From Mucilaginibacter sp. (GTDB lineage Bacteria > Bacteroidota > Bacteroidia > Sphingobacteriales > Sphingobacteriaceae), in NCBI RefSeq assembly GCF_028288225.1, contig NZ_JAQBOC010000094.1:62001-126000 (forward strand): DNA of 64,000 bases, in the 5' to 3' direction. The position numbers were made by a program, and so were the translations under genes. Shown here one piece after another: positions 56,441 to 64,000 of the stretch. Under the pieces are notes generated by a model that had not been told where the DNA came from, ran no database searches, and saw only the letters and a list, made by a program, of their open reading frames with translations. Positions within the stretch are counted from its first letter, which is position 1, and the number at the start of each line of letters is the position of its first letter.

Positions 56441-57172
56441 TTAAAACATCCCATTTCCATGCGCCATTACCTCTGGCACCTCCTGCTCCACGCTCCAGTG
56501 TTCAGTAATTTTATTTACATCAACTCTGAATATGTGTATTTGTGCAAAGGTTTTACCCGAAGTAATACATTCACAATGCGCAACAACGAAATTGCCTTCG
56601 CCGATAATCCTGTGAACTTTGATCGTACTATCCATTTTGCTTAGCAATCTGTTTGCAGTATTATGTTCTGCATAGTCGGCTGCTAAATAATTGTTAGCGG
56701 CATCTCCTTTTTCAAACACATTCTTGAAAAAATCGCTGATCAAGCTTTTACTCATATTTGCATCAGCAGTTTCATCAATTACAGTTGTTCCATTGGTCAT
56801 GGTAACCCTATCTTCATCCTCATCTGTTAAAGTTTGTCCTGCATCCCAATGTTCAGCTATTTTGCCATCTGCCAGCCTGAACAGGTCAATTACAGCCACT
56901 CTTTGTCCCATAAATTTAATATCGAGGTGGGCTGCCACTAAATCGCCATCAGCTATCACCCTCATTACGGGTGATGGCCCTTGTTCCGCAGGTTTAGGTA
57001 GTGTTTTAAGAAAGGCTAACATTTCTAACAAGCCTTCCTTTCCATCTTTAACTATGGGACTATGCTGGATATAGTTCTCGCTTACATAGCTATCAACCAA
57101 TGAAAGGTCAAGATCACGGATTATCTTGCGGTAACATTCTAATACTATTGTTTTATTGGATTTCTGTTCCAT
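56441..57172 (-). CDS. Tandem SnoaL/NTF2-like domain protein
   Basis: The product is a 243-residue cytosolic protein with two SnoaL-like (NTF2 fold) domains. The first (NKTIVLECYRKIIRDLDLSLVDSYVSENYIQHSPIVKDGKEGLLEMLAFLK...VAVIDLFRLADGKIAEHWDAGQ) is followed by a shorter homologue (SKSLISDFFKNVFEKGDAANNYLAADYAEHN...AQIHIFRVDVNKITEHWSVEQ). Each ends with the family phrase F R-x-x-x-x-KI-x-EHW. Members are polyketide cyclase-like or binding proteins, and no substrate is evident. The sequence around 57173-57300 upstream has only small stems (57192-57222, 57296-57313). Confidence 0.85.
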   Translation of the reverse strand: MEQKSNKTIVLECYRKIIRDLDLSLVDSYVSENYIQHSPIVKDGKEGLLEMLAFLKTLPKPAEQGPSPVMRVIADGDLVAAHLDIKFMGQRVAVIDLFRLADGKIAEHWDAGQTLTDEDEDRVTMTNGTTVIDETADANMSKSLISDFFKNVFEKGDAANNYLAADYAEHNTANRLLSKMDSTIKVHRIIGEGNFVVAHCECITSGKTFAQIHIFRVDVNKITEHWSVEQEVPEVMAHGNGMF

Positions 57173-57489
57173 AAATTTTTATTCTGATAACAGAGCCATA
57201 GCAATAAACTGGCTATGACTCTATATAAATTATTAAGTGATTTTAATTAAAATTGAATTGTGGCTATTGAAAAAAATAGCAATGTAAAGCCTTGTGCTGG
57301 TTAATAAACCAGCGTTTACATAACCTGTTTAGCAGGCCGGATTCTTGGCAATCCTTATTTGATATGTAGTGAAAGCAATTATGTTGTAAATGTAAAAAAT
57401 AATCGGTGTAATCACTCCAAATAAAATCAGTGCATCAATTAATAAAAATAAATTAGCTTTGTTTATATTATAAAACCCCTTTTAATTGA
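57173..57489. other. 317-base gene-free region with a probable promoter
   Basis: This divergent gap is AT-rich. It holds small stems at 57192-57222 (AGAGCCATAG/CTATGACTCT) and 57296-57313 (GCTGGTT/AACCAGC). TAGCTTTG at 57454-57461 is a good -7 box for the acyl-CoA ligase gene that starts at 57490. I see no RNA gene. Confidence 0.45.
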
Positions 57490-59403
57490 ATGAACACGGC
57501 ATCTGAACGATCAACTATTCCCAGTCTTATCCGCAACATTGTAAAAAACATTCATCCAGATACGCAAACCTTCATGACTCACAAAGTTGGTGATGTATGG
57601 GTTGAGATAAGTTACAGGCAGGCATTAGAGAAAATAGATGCCATTTCGGCCTGGTTACTTAATATCGGCATTAAAAAAGGCGACCGCTTAGCTTTAATAA
57701 TTGAAAACGGTCCGGATTATATTTATTACGACCAGGCACTGCAGCAAATTGGGGCAATAAATACATCAATATACCCTACTCTTTCAGAAACAGAAATTGA
57801 ATATATTTTAAATGATTCCGGCGCCAAAACTCTTTTGGTGGGCAATCCTTTTTTGTTACGTAAAATTGTTAAAATTGCCAATAATTGCCCGGCATTGATC
57901 AGGATAATTCCGGCATTTGATGATTTTGAAAAATCAATAGCAAAGTTAAGCCTTAATGCAGGTGTCGTAAGCTTTAAACAGGTAATTGACGAAGGTTTAA
58001 AAATGGACGACCAATATACTTCGGCCATAAACGGCGCACGTGAAGCTATTTTGCCATCTGATGTATCCTGTTTAATTTATACCTCGGGCACAACCGGCAT
58101 ACCTAAAGGGGTTATGCTTACGCATTTTAACCTTACCGAAAATGCAAGGAACAGCCTGATCCAGATTCCAATTATTGAGACTTCGGATATTTTCCTGTCC
58201 TTTTTGCCATTATCACATGTATTTGAGCGTACTGCTACCTATCATATTTGCCTTTATACTGGCAGCCGTATGGCCTTTGCACAAAGCCTTGATCTGCTTG
58301 CAAAAAACATGGCTGAAGTTAGACCAACTATAATGAATTGTGTCCCCCGGCTTTTAGAGCGCATTCATGACAAAGCCATGAAAAATGGCACAAGTGCAGG
58401 TGCCGTTAAATCAAAAATATTTTTGTGGGCGCTTAAAATTGGCAGGGAAGTACGCCTTGCAAATGAAGCCGGTAAAGACCCAGGATTTATACTTAGCCAG
58501 CAGCACAAAATTGCTGATAAACTGGTATTCAGTAAAATAAAAGAAAAAACGGGAGGACGTTTAAAAATTATGCTCTCTGGCGGGGGTGCGTTGCCTAAAA
58601 ACATAGGCGAGTTTTTCGGCGACCTGGGAATAAAAGTACTGGAAGGCTTCGGGCTAACTGAAACATCGCCCGTAATGTCTGTTACCGAAACCCACCGGAT
58701 AATTTATGGTACCGTTGGCCGCATAATTCCGGGAATTGAGGTTGCCATACAAAATGTGGATACCAAACAGATTTATACCATACAAACACATGATACTTTT
58801 AAAGAGAATTTCCAGTCGGAAGAGGGCGAGATAATTGTGCGTGGGCATTGTGTTATGAAAGGCTATTGGAACAAACCGGAAGAGACCGCCTCGGTAATTG
58901 ATCCTGACGGATGGTTCCATACCGGAGATATTGGGCGTTATTTCAGAGGAAATCTGCAGATAACAGACAGGCTGAAAAATATGCTGGTAAATGCTTATGG
59001 TAAAAATATATACCCAACCCCGGTTGAAAATACCTATTTAAAGAGCCCAAAGATTGAACAGCTATTTTTAATTGGTGACAAGAGAGAATCCATAACTGCT
59101 ATTATAGTACCCTCAAAGGAAATTTTGCAGGAAACATTTAATTTAAGCCATGAGTTTTTTGAAAAGCCGGATGTATTTATTGACGACAAAGAGATTATCG
59201 ATTGGATTGGCCAGGATGTAAAAAAATATTCAAACGAGCTTGCTAAATTTGAGCGGATAAAAAACTTTAAGGTAAAACGTAACCCTTTCAGCATTGAGGA
59301 TGGCGAAATAACACCTACCATGAAAGCCAAGCGCAAAGTGATTGAAAAGAAATACGCAAAAGCTATTGATGAAATGTATACATGGGAAACCGAAGCGGAT
59401 TGA
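57490..59403 (+). CDS. Long-chain fatty acid-CoA ligase (AMP-binding)
   Basis: The product is a 637-residue adenylate-forming enzyme that activates fatty acids as acyl-AMP and then acyl-CoA. The P-loop is LIYTSGTTGIPKGVMLTH, followed by LPLSHVFERTATYH, EGFGLTETSPV, the hinge/adenine segment GWFHTGDIG and the final NAYGKNIYPTPVE with a catalytic-type lysine near the C-terminus (PTMKAKRKVI). The group is the Faa1/FadD15-like long-chain type. It is probably membrane-associated, though no membrane segment is present. The last codon and stop (GATTGA) begin a word repeat. Confidence 0.93.
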   Translation: MNTASERSTIPSLIRNIVKNIHPDTQTFMTHKVGDVWVEISYRQALEKIDAISAWLLNIGIKKGDRLALIIENGPDYIYYDQALQQIGAINTSIYPTLSETEIEYILNDSGAKTLLVGNPFLLRKIVKIANNCPALIRIIPAFDDFEKSIAKLSLNAGVVSFKQVIDEGLKMDDQYTSAINGAREAILPSDVSCLIYTSGTTGIPKGVMLTHFNLTENARNSLIQIPIIETSDIFLSFLPLSHVFERTATYHICLYTGSRMAFAQSLDLLAKNMAEVRPTIMNCVPRLLERIHDKAMKNGTSAGAVKSKIFLWALKIGREVRLANEAGKDPGFILSQQHKIADKLVFSKIKEKTGGRLKIMLSGGGALPKNIGEFFGDLGIKVLEGFGLTETSPVMSVTETHRIIYGTVGRIIPGIEVAIQNVDTKQIYTIQTHDTFKENFQSEEGEIIVRGHCVMKGYWNKPEETASVIDPDGWFHTGDIGRYFRGNLQITDRLKNMLVNAYGKNIYPTPVENTYLKSPKIEQLFLIGDKRESITAIIVPSKEILQETFNLSHEFFEKPDVFIDDKEIIDWIGQDVKKYSNELAKFERIKNFKVKRNPFSIEDGEITPTMKAKRKVIEKKYAKAIDEMYTWETEAD

Positions 59404-59558
59404 TTTGAAAATTTGATGATGTGGGTTGATTTGAAGATGCGTTGATTTGAGAATTTGAAGATTTAAAAATCAACTTCATTTCATATTGCACAAACAGGTT
59501 CATTTTCAAATCTTAAAATTTCCAAATTTTCAAATCAATCAACATTTTCAAATCAAAA
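59401..59558. repeat. Word-repeat palindrome (GATTTGAAAATTTGA / TCAAATTTTCAAATC)
   Basis: The left side (59401-59468) repeats GATTTGAAAATTTG and GATTTGAAGAT. The right side (59502-59558) repeats TTTTCAAATC and AAATTTTCAAATCAATCAAC. It begins in the stop of the acyl-CoA ligase and ends three bases before the GTG start of the CPBP gene. Confidence 0.7.
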
Positions 59559-59561
59559 CAA

Positions 59562-60290
59562 GTGTTTAAAGAACTGCTAACCATCAGCGAATATCCAAAC
59601 CTTTCGCTGTTATCAAAATCTACCTTTGTTGAAAAAACAGGCAGATTATTGAAAATCTACGGGTTGGTTTTTCTTGTTATAATATTAGTTGTACCGTTAA
59701 TTTTAGCAACAGATCAGTTTGTTACACACGTGCTTCATTTTAAAGCTATTAACCAGGTACAAAAAAATGAGATGAGTCATTTTTTTCATAAACTGGGCTA
59801 TTGGAAAGCTGCACTTTATATCTGCCTCGTAGGTCCGTTGCTGGAAGAAATAGTATTCAGGTTGCCCTTATCATTAAAAAAAAAACATATTGCCATAGCA
59901 TTTGCTGCTGCTGCTGCGTTTTTATTTGCCGGATTCTTATTCCGCAATATTACCAGTCAGTTAATAAATTTTGGCATCAGGCTTTCAATATCAGCTGCCA
60001 TTTACTTTATCTGCATATTCCTGGTACCAAATAACCTTTCAATTATTGATCACCGTTTTCGTAAACAACTAATAATTTTATCAATGTGCCTGTTTGGGTT
60101 AATGCACATCGGCAATTACTCCCCTATCCAATGGCCATTGATCTTGCTCTATCCCATATACATAATCCCGCAACTTTGCATGGGTTGGGGTATTACGTAT
60201 CTCCGCTTTAAAAATGGTTTTTGGTGGGGATTTGCCCTGCACTGTATTATCAACTCAGTTTCTGTACTCCTTTCAGCAGGGCGGGTTTAA
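59562..60290 (+). CDS. CPBP family intramembrane glutamic endopeptidase
   Basis: The product is a 242-residue multi-helix membrane protein of the CPBP (Abi/CAAX protease) family. Motif 1 is LLEEIVFR (Glu95, Glu96, Arg100), motif 2 is CLFGLMHIGNY with the conserved His, and motif 3 is FALHCIINSVS with His and Asn. About seven to eight hydrophobic segments are visible. The start is GTG (59562), directly behind a word repeat. Bacterial members process peptides, confer immunity or regulate; no bacteriocin genes are nearby, so the role is unknown. Confidence 0.85.
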   Translation: MFKELLTISEYPNLSLLSKSTFVEKTGRLLKIYGLVFLVIILVVPLILATDQFVTHVLHFKAINQVQKNEMSHFFHKLGYWKAALYICLVGPLLEEIVFRLPLSLKKKHIAIAFAAAAAFLFAGFLFRNITSQLINFGIRLSISAAIYFICIFLVPNNLSIIDHRFRKQLIILSMCLFGLMHIGNYSPIQWPLILLYPIYIIPQLCMGWGITYLRFKNGFWWGFALHCIINSVSVLLSAGRV

Positions 60291-60323
60291 GGCTAGTGTC
60301 GTATCAATCATGAATTGACGCTT

Positions 60324-60356
60324 AGACTTGAGTCGAAAGTCCTGAGTTCTAAGTCA
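60324..60356. repeat. Word-repeat hairpin of the GACTTGAGTCGAAAGTCC family
   Basis: GACTTGAGTCGAAAGTCC and TGAGTTCTAAGTCAG words form a loose hairpin between the convergent CPBP and HAD genes. The family matches 21749-21802 and 30146-30175. Confidence 0.5.
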
Positions 60357-60452
60357 GAAAAAGACAAAATTTGACTTAATACTGCTCCTATTTTGGCTTA
60401 CCTGCTTTAATGAATATTTTGGGATGTTTGTTTCTGTTAGTTGATTCATTTG

Positions 60453-61136
60453 CTACAAAAATTCAAGTATATCCTTAATTGCAATCACGCTGTTAAACCT
60501 TTCATGTTCAATGGTATGTTCAATTTGCTCATGGGCCCAGGTAATATGGTAAGGAACATGTACAGCATAGCCACCAGCCTTCAGTACAGGTAATATATCG
60601 CTTTTTAAGGAGTTGCCTACCATCATTAATTCATCCGGCTGGATATCAAGGTGCCTGATCAGCTTAAGGTAATTAGCATCATCCTTTTCAGACATGATTT
60701 CGATATGATGGAAATAATGGCTCAGGTTTGATTTTTTTAGCTTCCGTTCCTGGTCAAGCAAATCGCCTTTTGTGGCAACAACCAGGCGGTATTTACTTTT
60801 TAATGTTTCCAGCACATCCTCAACCCCATCCAGCAGTTCAATTGGCTGATTAAGCATTTGCTTTCCCAACTCTAATATCGCCCCAACTACTTCTGTACTT
60901 ATGGTTTTATTTGAGATCCTTAAAGCAGTTTCAATCATCGAAAGCACAAACCCCTTTATGCCGTAGCCATATAAAATAAGGTTTTCAATCTCTGTTTTCA
61001 GTAACTCCCGCTCTAACTCGCGCTGTGACGAATATCCGCCCAGTAAATTGTAAAACTGCTCTTCTGTTTGCCGGTAATAGGGTTCATTTACCCATAAGGT
61101 ATCATCGGCATCAAATGCAATTACTTTTAATTTCAT
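60453..61136 (-). CDS. HAD-superfamily hydrolase
   Basis: The product is a 227-residue phosphatase of the haloacid dehalogenase superfamily with a helical cap. Motif I is FDADDTLW (Asp9 nucleophile, Asp11 acid), motif II is YRLVVATKGD (Thr), the lysine lies before the last strand (SEKDDANYLK), and motif III is MMVGNSLKSDILP (Asp). The C1 cap begins EEQFYNLLGGYS. The ATG at 61134-61136 is used; a 12-codon longer frame is not supported. The substrate is probably a small phosphorylated metabolite, unknown. Confidence 0.9.
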   Translation of the reverse strand: MKLKVIAFDADDTLWVNEPYYRQTEEQFYNLLGGYSSQRELERELLKTEIENLILYGYGIKGFVLSMIETALRISNKTISTEVVGAILELGKQMLNQPIELLDGVEDVLETLKSKYRLVVATKGDLLDQERKLKKSNLSHYFHHIEIMSEKDDANYLKLIRHLDIQPDELMMVGNSLKSDILPVLKAGGYAVHVPYHITWAHEQIEHTIEHERFNSVIAIKDILEFL

Positions 61137-61161
61137 ATTCAAAGATATATGCTCCGGTTGA

Positions 61162-61194
61162 AGATTTGTCAACTTTTAAAAAGTTGACAAATCT
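61162..61194. repeat. 16-bp dyad AGATTTGTCAACTTTT / AAAAGTTGACAAATCT
   Basis: The arms 61162-61177 and 61179-61194 are fully complementary around a single A. It sits between the HAD gene start and a divergent small ORF. I cannot tell whether it is an operator or a dispersed repeat. Confidence 0.75.
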
Positions 61195-61218
61195 AAGCTG
61201 TACTTTTATCGCTTAAAA

Positions 61219-61377
61219 ATGAAAAAAATAAATGGTAGTCAACCCAAAGACGAGACAGAGCGGATAATGACTAACCCGTATCTCGCTAAAAAATTAATTC
61301 AAAGCAGAAAAGATGGGGAGCAAGGAAAAGGGATAAAGATTTCGATTGAAGAGTTGGCTAAATATTTCAAAATTTGA
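61219..61377 (+). CDS. Small antitoxin-like protein (52 residues)
   Basis: The frame reads MKKINGSQPKDETERIMTNP and continues through AKKLIQSRKDGEQGKGIKIS to IEELAKYFKI. The C-terminal phrase SRKDGEQGKGIKISIEELAKYF resembles the end of short antitoxins of the Phd/RelB-like kind, in which an I..S..D...G....S.EEL segment follows the DNA-binding part. No toxin gene is adjacent. It lies directly behind the 16-bp dyad. It may be a solitary antitoxin or a domesticated remnant. Confidence 0.45.
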   Translation: MKKINGSQPKDETERIMTNPYLAKKLIQSRKDGEQGKGIKISIEELAKYFKI

Positions 61378-61440
61378 TATTAATCTTAAATCTCCTGTCT
61401 CAAATCTCACATCTCTTACCCACCCTCTCCAAAAAAACGC

Positions 61441-61448
61441 TATTTTTG
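61441..61448 (+). promoter_or_regulatory. -7 promoter box of lysS
   Basis: TATTTTTG fits TAnnTTTG and ends 16 bases before the lysS ATG. No convincing -33 element is seen in the preceding CTCAAATCTCACATCTC words. Confidence 0.4.
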
Positions 61449-61464
61449 CACCTTTATTAAAAAT

Positions 61465-63186
61465 ATGAGTACTGCCCTATCCGAACAGGAAATTTTACGC
61501 CGCGAATCATTACAGCAATTACGCGCATTAGGTATTAATCCGTATCCCGCCGAAGAATATAAAGTAACTGCCTTTGCGCAGGATATTACCGACAATTTTA
61601 ATCGTTTCCCAGATCATTATAAAAAGGTTACCCTGGCCGGCCGCATTATGACGCGCCGCATTATGGGGAATGCTTCATTTGCAGAGCTGCAGGATTCAAC
61701 AGGCCGGATGCAGATCTATCTAAAACGCGACGATATTTGCCCCGGTGAGGACAAAACTTTATATAATACTGTATTTAAGAAACTACTGGATATTGGCGAT
61801 TATATCGGCATAAAAGGCTTTGTATTTTTAACTCAAACAGGAGAGATCTCTGTACACGTACAGGAATTGATGCTATTATCGAAAGCATTAAAACCATTAC
61901 CGGTTGTAAAGCGTGATGAAGAAGGGAATATACATGATGCTTTTACTGATCCTGAATTACGTTACCGCCAGCGCTATGTTGACCTTACCGTTAACCCGGA
62001 GTACAAGCAAATTTTTATAAAGCGCTCAAAAGTGATCAGCAGCATGCGCGAGTACTTTAACAAGAAGGGCTGGATGGAAGTGGAAACCCCAATATTACAG
62101 CCTGTGCATGGTGGTGCAGCGGCACGTCCGTTTAGCACACACCACAACACGCTTGATATGCCTTTATTTTTGCGCATAGCTAATGAGCTGTATTTAAAAC
62201 GACTTATTGTAGCCGGTTTTGATGGGGTTTATGAGTTTGGGAAGATGTTCCGTAATGAGGGAATGGACCGCACCCACAACCCGGAATTTACCAGCATGGA
62301 AATTTACGTGGCCTATAAAGACTATAACTGGATGATGGCCATGGTTGAAGAGTGTTTGGAAATTGTTGCCCGCACTGTGAATGGTATCCCTGTAGTACAG
62401 GTAGGCGCCAATGAGATAAATTTTGCAGGGCCGTACGAAAAACTATCCATGTACGATTCCATTCTGAAATATACCGGCATTGATGTTTCAGCTATGGATG
62501 AAGCTGCATTACGTGAAACCTGTAGAGACCTCGGTATTGAAGTTAACCCTTCAATGGGTAAAGGCAAGCTGATTGATGAGATCTTTAGCGCTAAAGTTGA
62601 AGCTAACCTCATTCAGCCAACTTATATTACCGACTACCCTATTGAGATGACGCCGCTTGCCAAAAAGCACCGTACAAAAGAGGGACTGGTTGAGCGTTTT
62701 GAGTTGTTTGTAAACGGCAAAGAAATTGCCAATGCATATTCTGAGTTAAATGACGCCATTGACCAGCGTGAACGCCTGGAAGAGCAGCTGATATTAGCCG
62801 GCCGTGGTGATGATGAGGCAATGGCTATGGATGATGACTTTTTACGCGCATTGGAATACGGTATGCCGCCAACATCAGGACTGGGAATTGGTATTGACCG
62901 TTTGGTTATGCTGATGACCAATCAAAGCGCTATACAAGAAGTATTATTCTTTCCGCAGATGCGCCCGGAGAAAAAGGCAAAAACGGTTACGGCAGATGAT
63001 TTTTTACATATTGGCGTACCTGCCGAATGGGTACCTGTATTAAACAAAATGGGCATTAATACGCTTGAGGATTTAAAAGCTGCCAACCCAAACAAAGTGT
63101 TTAATGATTTGGGCGGAATGCGTAAAAAGTTAAAGCTCGATATCACCCTGCCTTCAAAAGAACTGGTAATGGCCTGGTTTGCGTAA
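61465..63186 (+). CDS. lysS: Lysine-tRNA ligase, class II
   Basis: LysS charges tRNA-Lys. The 573-residue product has the N-terminal OB-fold anticodon domain (KVTLAGRIMTRRIMGNASFAELQDSTGRMQIYLKRD), class II motif 1 around VEVETPILQPVHGGAAARPF, motif 2 FRNEGMDRTHNPEFTSMEIYVAY and motif 3 TSGLGIGIDRLVMLM. It is ~65 residues longer than E. coli LysS because of a C-terminal helical extension (EWVPVLNKMGINTLEDLKAANPNKVFNDLGGMRKKLKLD), which is usual in Bacteroidota. It is followed by a palindromic repeat that doubles as terminator. Confidence 0.97.
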   Translation: MSTALSEQEILRRESLQQLRALGINPYPAEEYKVTAFAQDITDNFNRFPDHYKKVTLAGRIMTRRIMGNASFAELQDSTGRMQIYLKRDDICPGEDKTLYNTVFKKLLDIGDYIGIKGFVFLTQTGEISVHVQELMLLSKALKPLPVVKRDEEGNIHDAFTDPELRYRQRYVDLTVNPEYKQIFIKRSKVISSMREYFNKKGWMEVETPILQPVHGGAAARPFSTHHNTLDMPLFLRIANELYLKRLIVAGFDGVYEFGKMFRNEGMDRTHNPEFTSMEIYVAYKDYNWMMAMVEECLEIVARTVNGIPVVQVGANEINFAGPYEKLSMYDSILKYTGIDVSAMDEAALRETCRDLGIEVNPSMGKGKLIDEIFSAKVEANLIQPTYITDYPIEMTPLAKKHRTKEGLVERFELFVNGKEIANAYSELNDAIDQRERLEEQLILAGRGDDEAMAMDDDFLRALEYGMPPTSGLGIGIDRLVMLMTNQSAIQEVLFFPQMRPEKKAKTVTADDFLHIGVPAEWVPVLNKMGINTLEDLKAANPNKVFNDLGGMRKKLKLDITLPSKELVMAWFA

Positions 63187-63215
63187 TATCCTTCAAATTA
63201 AAGAGATCGATAATT

Positions 63216-63304
63216 AACTCCGTGATCTTCGTGCCTTCTTTGCGCCCTCTGCGGTAATTTTTAACCACGGAGCACGCAGAGGATTTACAGAGTAACACGG
63301 AGTT
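63216..63304. repeat. Long palindromic repeat (AACTCCGTG...CTCTGCGGT family), copy 3, terminator of lysS
   Basis: AACTCCGTG (63216-63224) pairs with CACGGAGTT (63296-63304), and inner words TTCTTTGCGCCCTCTGCGGT and AACCACGGAGCACGCAGAGG also pair. It is followed by TTTTTT. It lies between convergent lysS and the esterase gene and should serve both. Confidence 0.75.
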
Positions 63305-63323
63305 TTTTTATTGTAATACTTTC

Positions 63324-64000
63324 CTATTCAAATTTATGCCCAAAGGTTACGCCATCCCAGGTATCTGACCTAAACGGGCTTACCGGTAATCCCTGGATAC
63401 TGAAAAGATTGGCATCAATTGGCGAGTTAGTCCAGCCATAACGAACTGCAACCGGGTTGGGGACCGCACTACATGATACCTTTACTTTATTTTTATCGGT
63501 TATTACAGCCTGCGCATAATAAAATTTATGGTCTGCCCCCGCCAGCTCAAATCCTTTCACATAATTATATATGTCTTTTGCCATCAATCCACTTTCCGCA
63601 TTTTTAAAGTTTATCATGGCATAGCCATTTGTAAAATCGGCAGCGGTAAATAGCGGACTTTCAAAAAAGCCCGGTAAATGGTAAACATTAGTTAATGCCG
63701 ATGCTGCCAGCCTGTAACCAACATCTGCCTTATCTTTTGGATGAATATTAAATGCATCCCCGATATCGGTAGTAACGGCAAGGCCGGTATTAGGTAATTG
63801 CAGCGCCATGTTTTGGGCTTCCCTCAACTCGGCCCAGCTACTGCCAAAATTACTGCTCTGCGAAGCTCCAAATGACGATAGCTGTACAAATAAGAACGGG
63901 AGCTGCTGTTTCCATTTGTTACGCCAGTCGGTGATCAGCAATGGAAAAACAGAACGGTATTGATATGCCCTATCTGCATTTGATTCACCCTGGTACCAGA
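63324..64000 (-). CDS. Sialate O-acetylesterase, C-terminal part (cut by window edge)
   Basis: The visible ~225 residues are the catalytic and C-terminal parts of a sialate O-acetylesterase (SASA family), an exported enzyme of glycan breakdown in Bacteroidota. The frame continues to the window edge, where it reads WYQGESNADRAYQYRSVFP, the family's hallmark. LPNTGLAVTTDIGDAFNIHPKDKADVGYRLA follows, and within it DIGD...NIHPKDK holds the catalytic Asp/His pair. The C-terminus (DTWDGVTFGHKFE) is complete. The nucleophile Ser and signal peptide lie outside the window. Confidence 0.9.
   Translation of the reverse strand, partial: WYQGESNADRAYQYRSVFPLLITDWRNKWKQQLPFLFVQLSSFGASQSSNFGSSWAELREAQNMALQLPNTGLAVTTDIGDAFNIHPKDKADVGYRLAASALTNVYHLPGFFESPLFTAADFTNGYAMINFKNAESGLMAKDIYNYVKGFELAGADHKFYYAQAVITDKNKVKVSCSAVPNPVAVRYGWTNSPIDANLFSIQGLPVSPFRSDTWDGVTFGHKFE

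Noticed and set aside
1..64000. Prophage, integrative element, CRISPR-Cas, secretion system or biosynthetic cluster
   Set aside because: No integrase, phage structural, Cas, conjugation, NRPS or PKS gene was found. Apart from the RAYT locus and the MITE-like repeat the window is ordinary chromosome.

Overview
The window reads as a chromosome segment of a Bacteroidota bacterium, most likely of the family Sphingobacteriaceae (Mucilaginibacter/Pedobacter-like). The evidence is AT-rich intergenic DNA, almost no Shine-Dalgarno sites, Bacteroidota-type TAnnTTTG -7 promoter boxes, futalosine-type menaquinone synthesis (mqnC), NDH-1 genes, type B ribosomal protein L31, BlaI/M56 sensor pairs, and many secreted or lipid-modified proteins with Bacteroidota-style signals. 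Genus is an inference. Nearly everything is coding. I see no rRNA, tRNA, CRISPR array, prophage or intact insertion sequence.

Layout. 0-6.5 kb: 5' end of clpB, a membrane histidine kinase, a lipoprotein, a dienelactone-hydrolase-like enzyme, and a 941-residue metallopeptidase-like/propeller/barrel envelope protein. 6.5-16.5 kb: hscA, a secreted protein of unknown function, a TPR protein, ribE, an SRPBCC protein, a Nudix hydrolase, a biotin carboxylase, a GNAT enzyme and a di-heme cytochrome. 16.6-25.8 kb: a BlaI/M56 pair with two operator-like dyads, topoisomerase IB, an aldo/keto reductase, threonine aldolase, a GT90-like enzyme and a BaiN-type flavoprotein. 25.8-38.5 kb: NDH-1 genes in three pieces (nuoA-nuoB; nuoC behind pdxH; nuoD on its own promoter), separated by about 8.7 kb carrying icd, purK, purE, yqgE and pdxH and by a JmjC-like gene. 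38.7-41.4 kb: an ECF sigma factor with a membrane anti-sigma-like/trypsin-like fusion, then two tandem tiny lipoproteins. 41.5-53.3 kb: a tandem ABC ATPase, mqnC, scpB, then a leftward series with an XRE regulator, a universal stress protein, prmA, tpiA, a GlmU-like enzyme, rpmE2 and mce. 53.4-64 kb: iscS-iscU-iscA, a RAYT transposase with its REP palindromes and the remnant of a second copy, an acyl-CoA ligase, a CPBP protease, a HAD phosphatase, lysS, and the truncated end of a sialate O-acetylesterase.

How the genes work together. IscS, IscU and IscA with HscA (47 kb away) form an ISC iron-sulfur assembly set, which would supply the NDH-1 clusters and the radical-SAM cluster of MqnC. MqnC makes the menaquinone that NDH-1 reduces. 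PurK and PurE are consecutive steps of purine synthesis. Mce and the extended biotin carboxylase fit propionyl/methylmalonyl-CoA metabolism.

The most unusual thing in the window lies between genes. Many intergenic gaps carry long imperfect inverted repeats built from shuffled, degenerate words of about 8-12 bp. Each gap has its own word family, and a few families recur in several gaps. The arms start at, or inside, the stop codon of the upstream gene in more than a dozen cases. Some have become coding sequence (C-termini of Mce and the histidine kinase, the start codon of purE). I regard this stop-codon-anchored system, together with the RAYT/REP locus and a 208-bp MITE-like element, as the best candidate for something undescribed.
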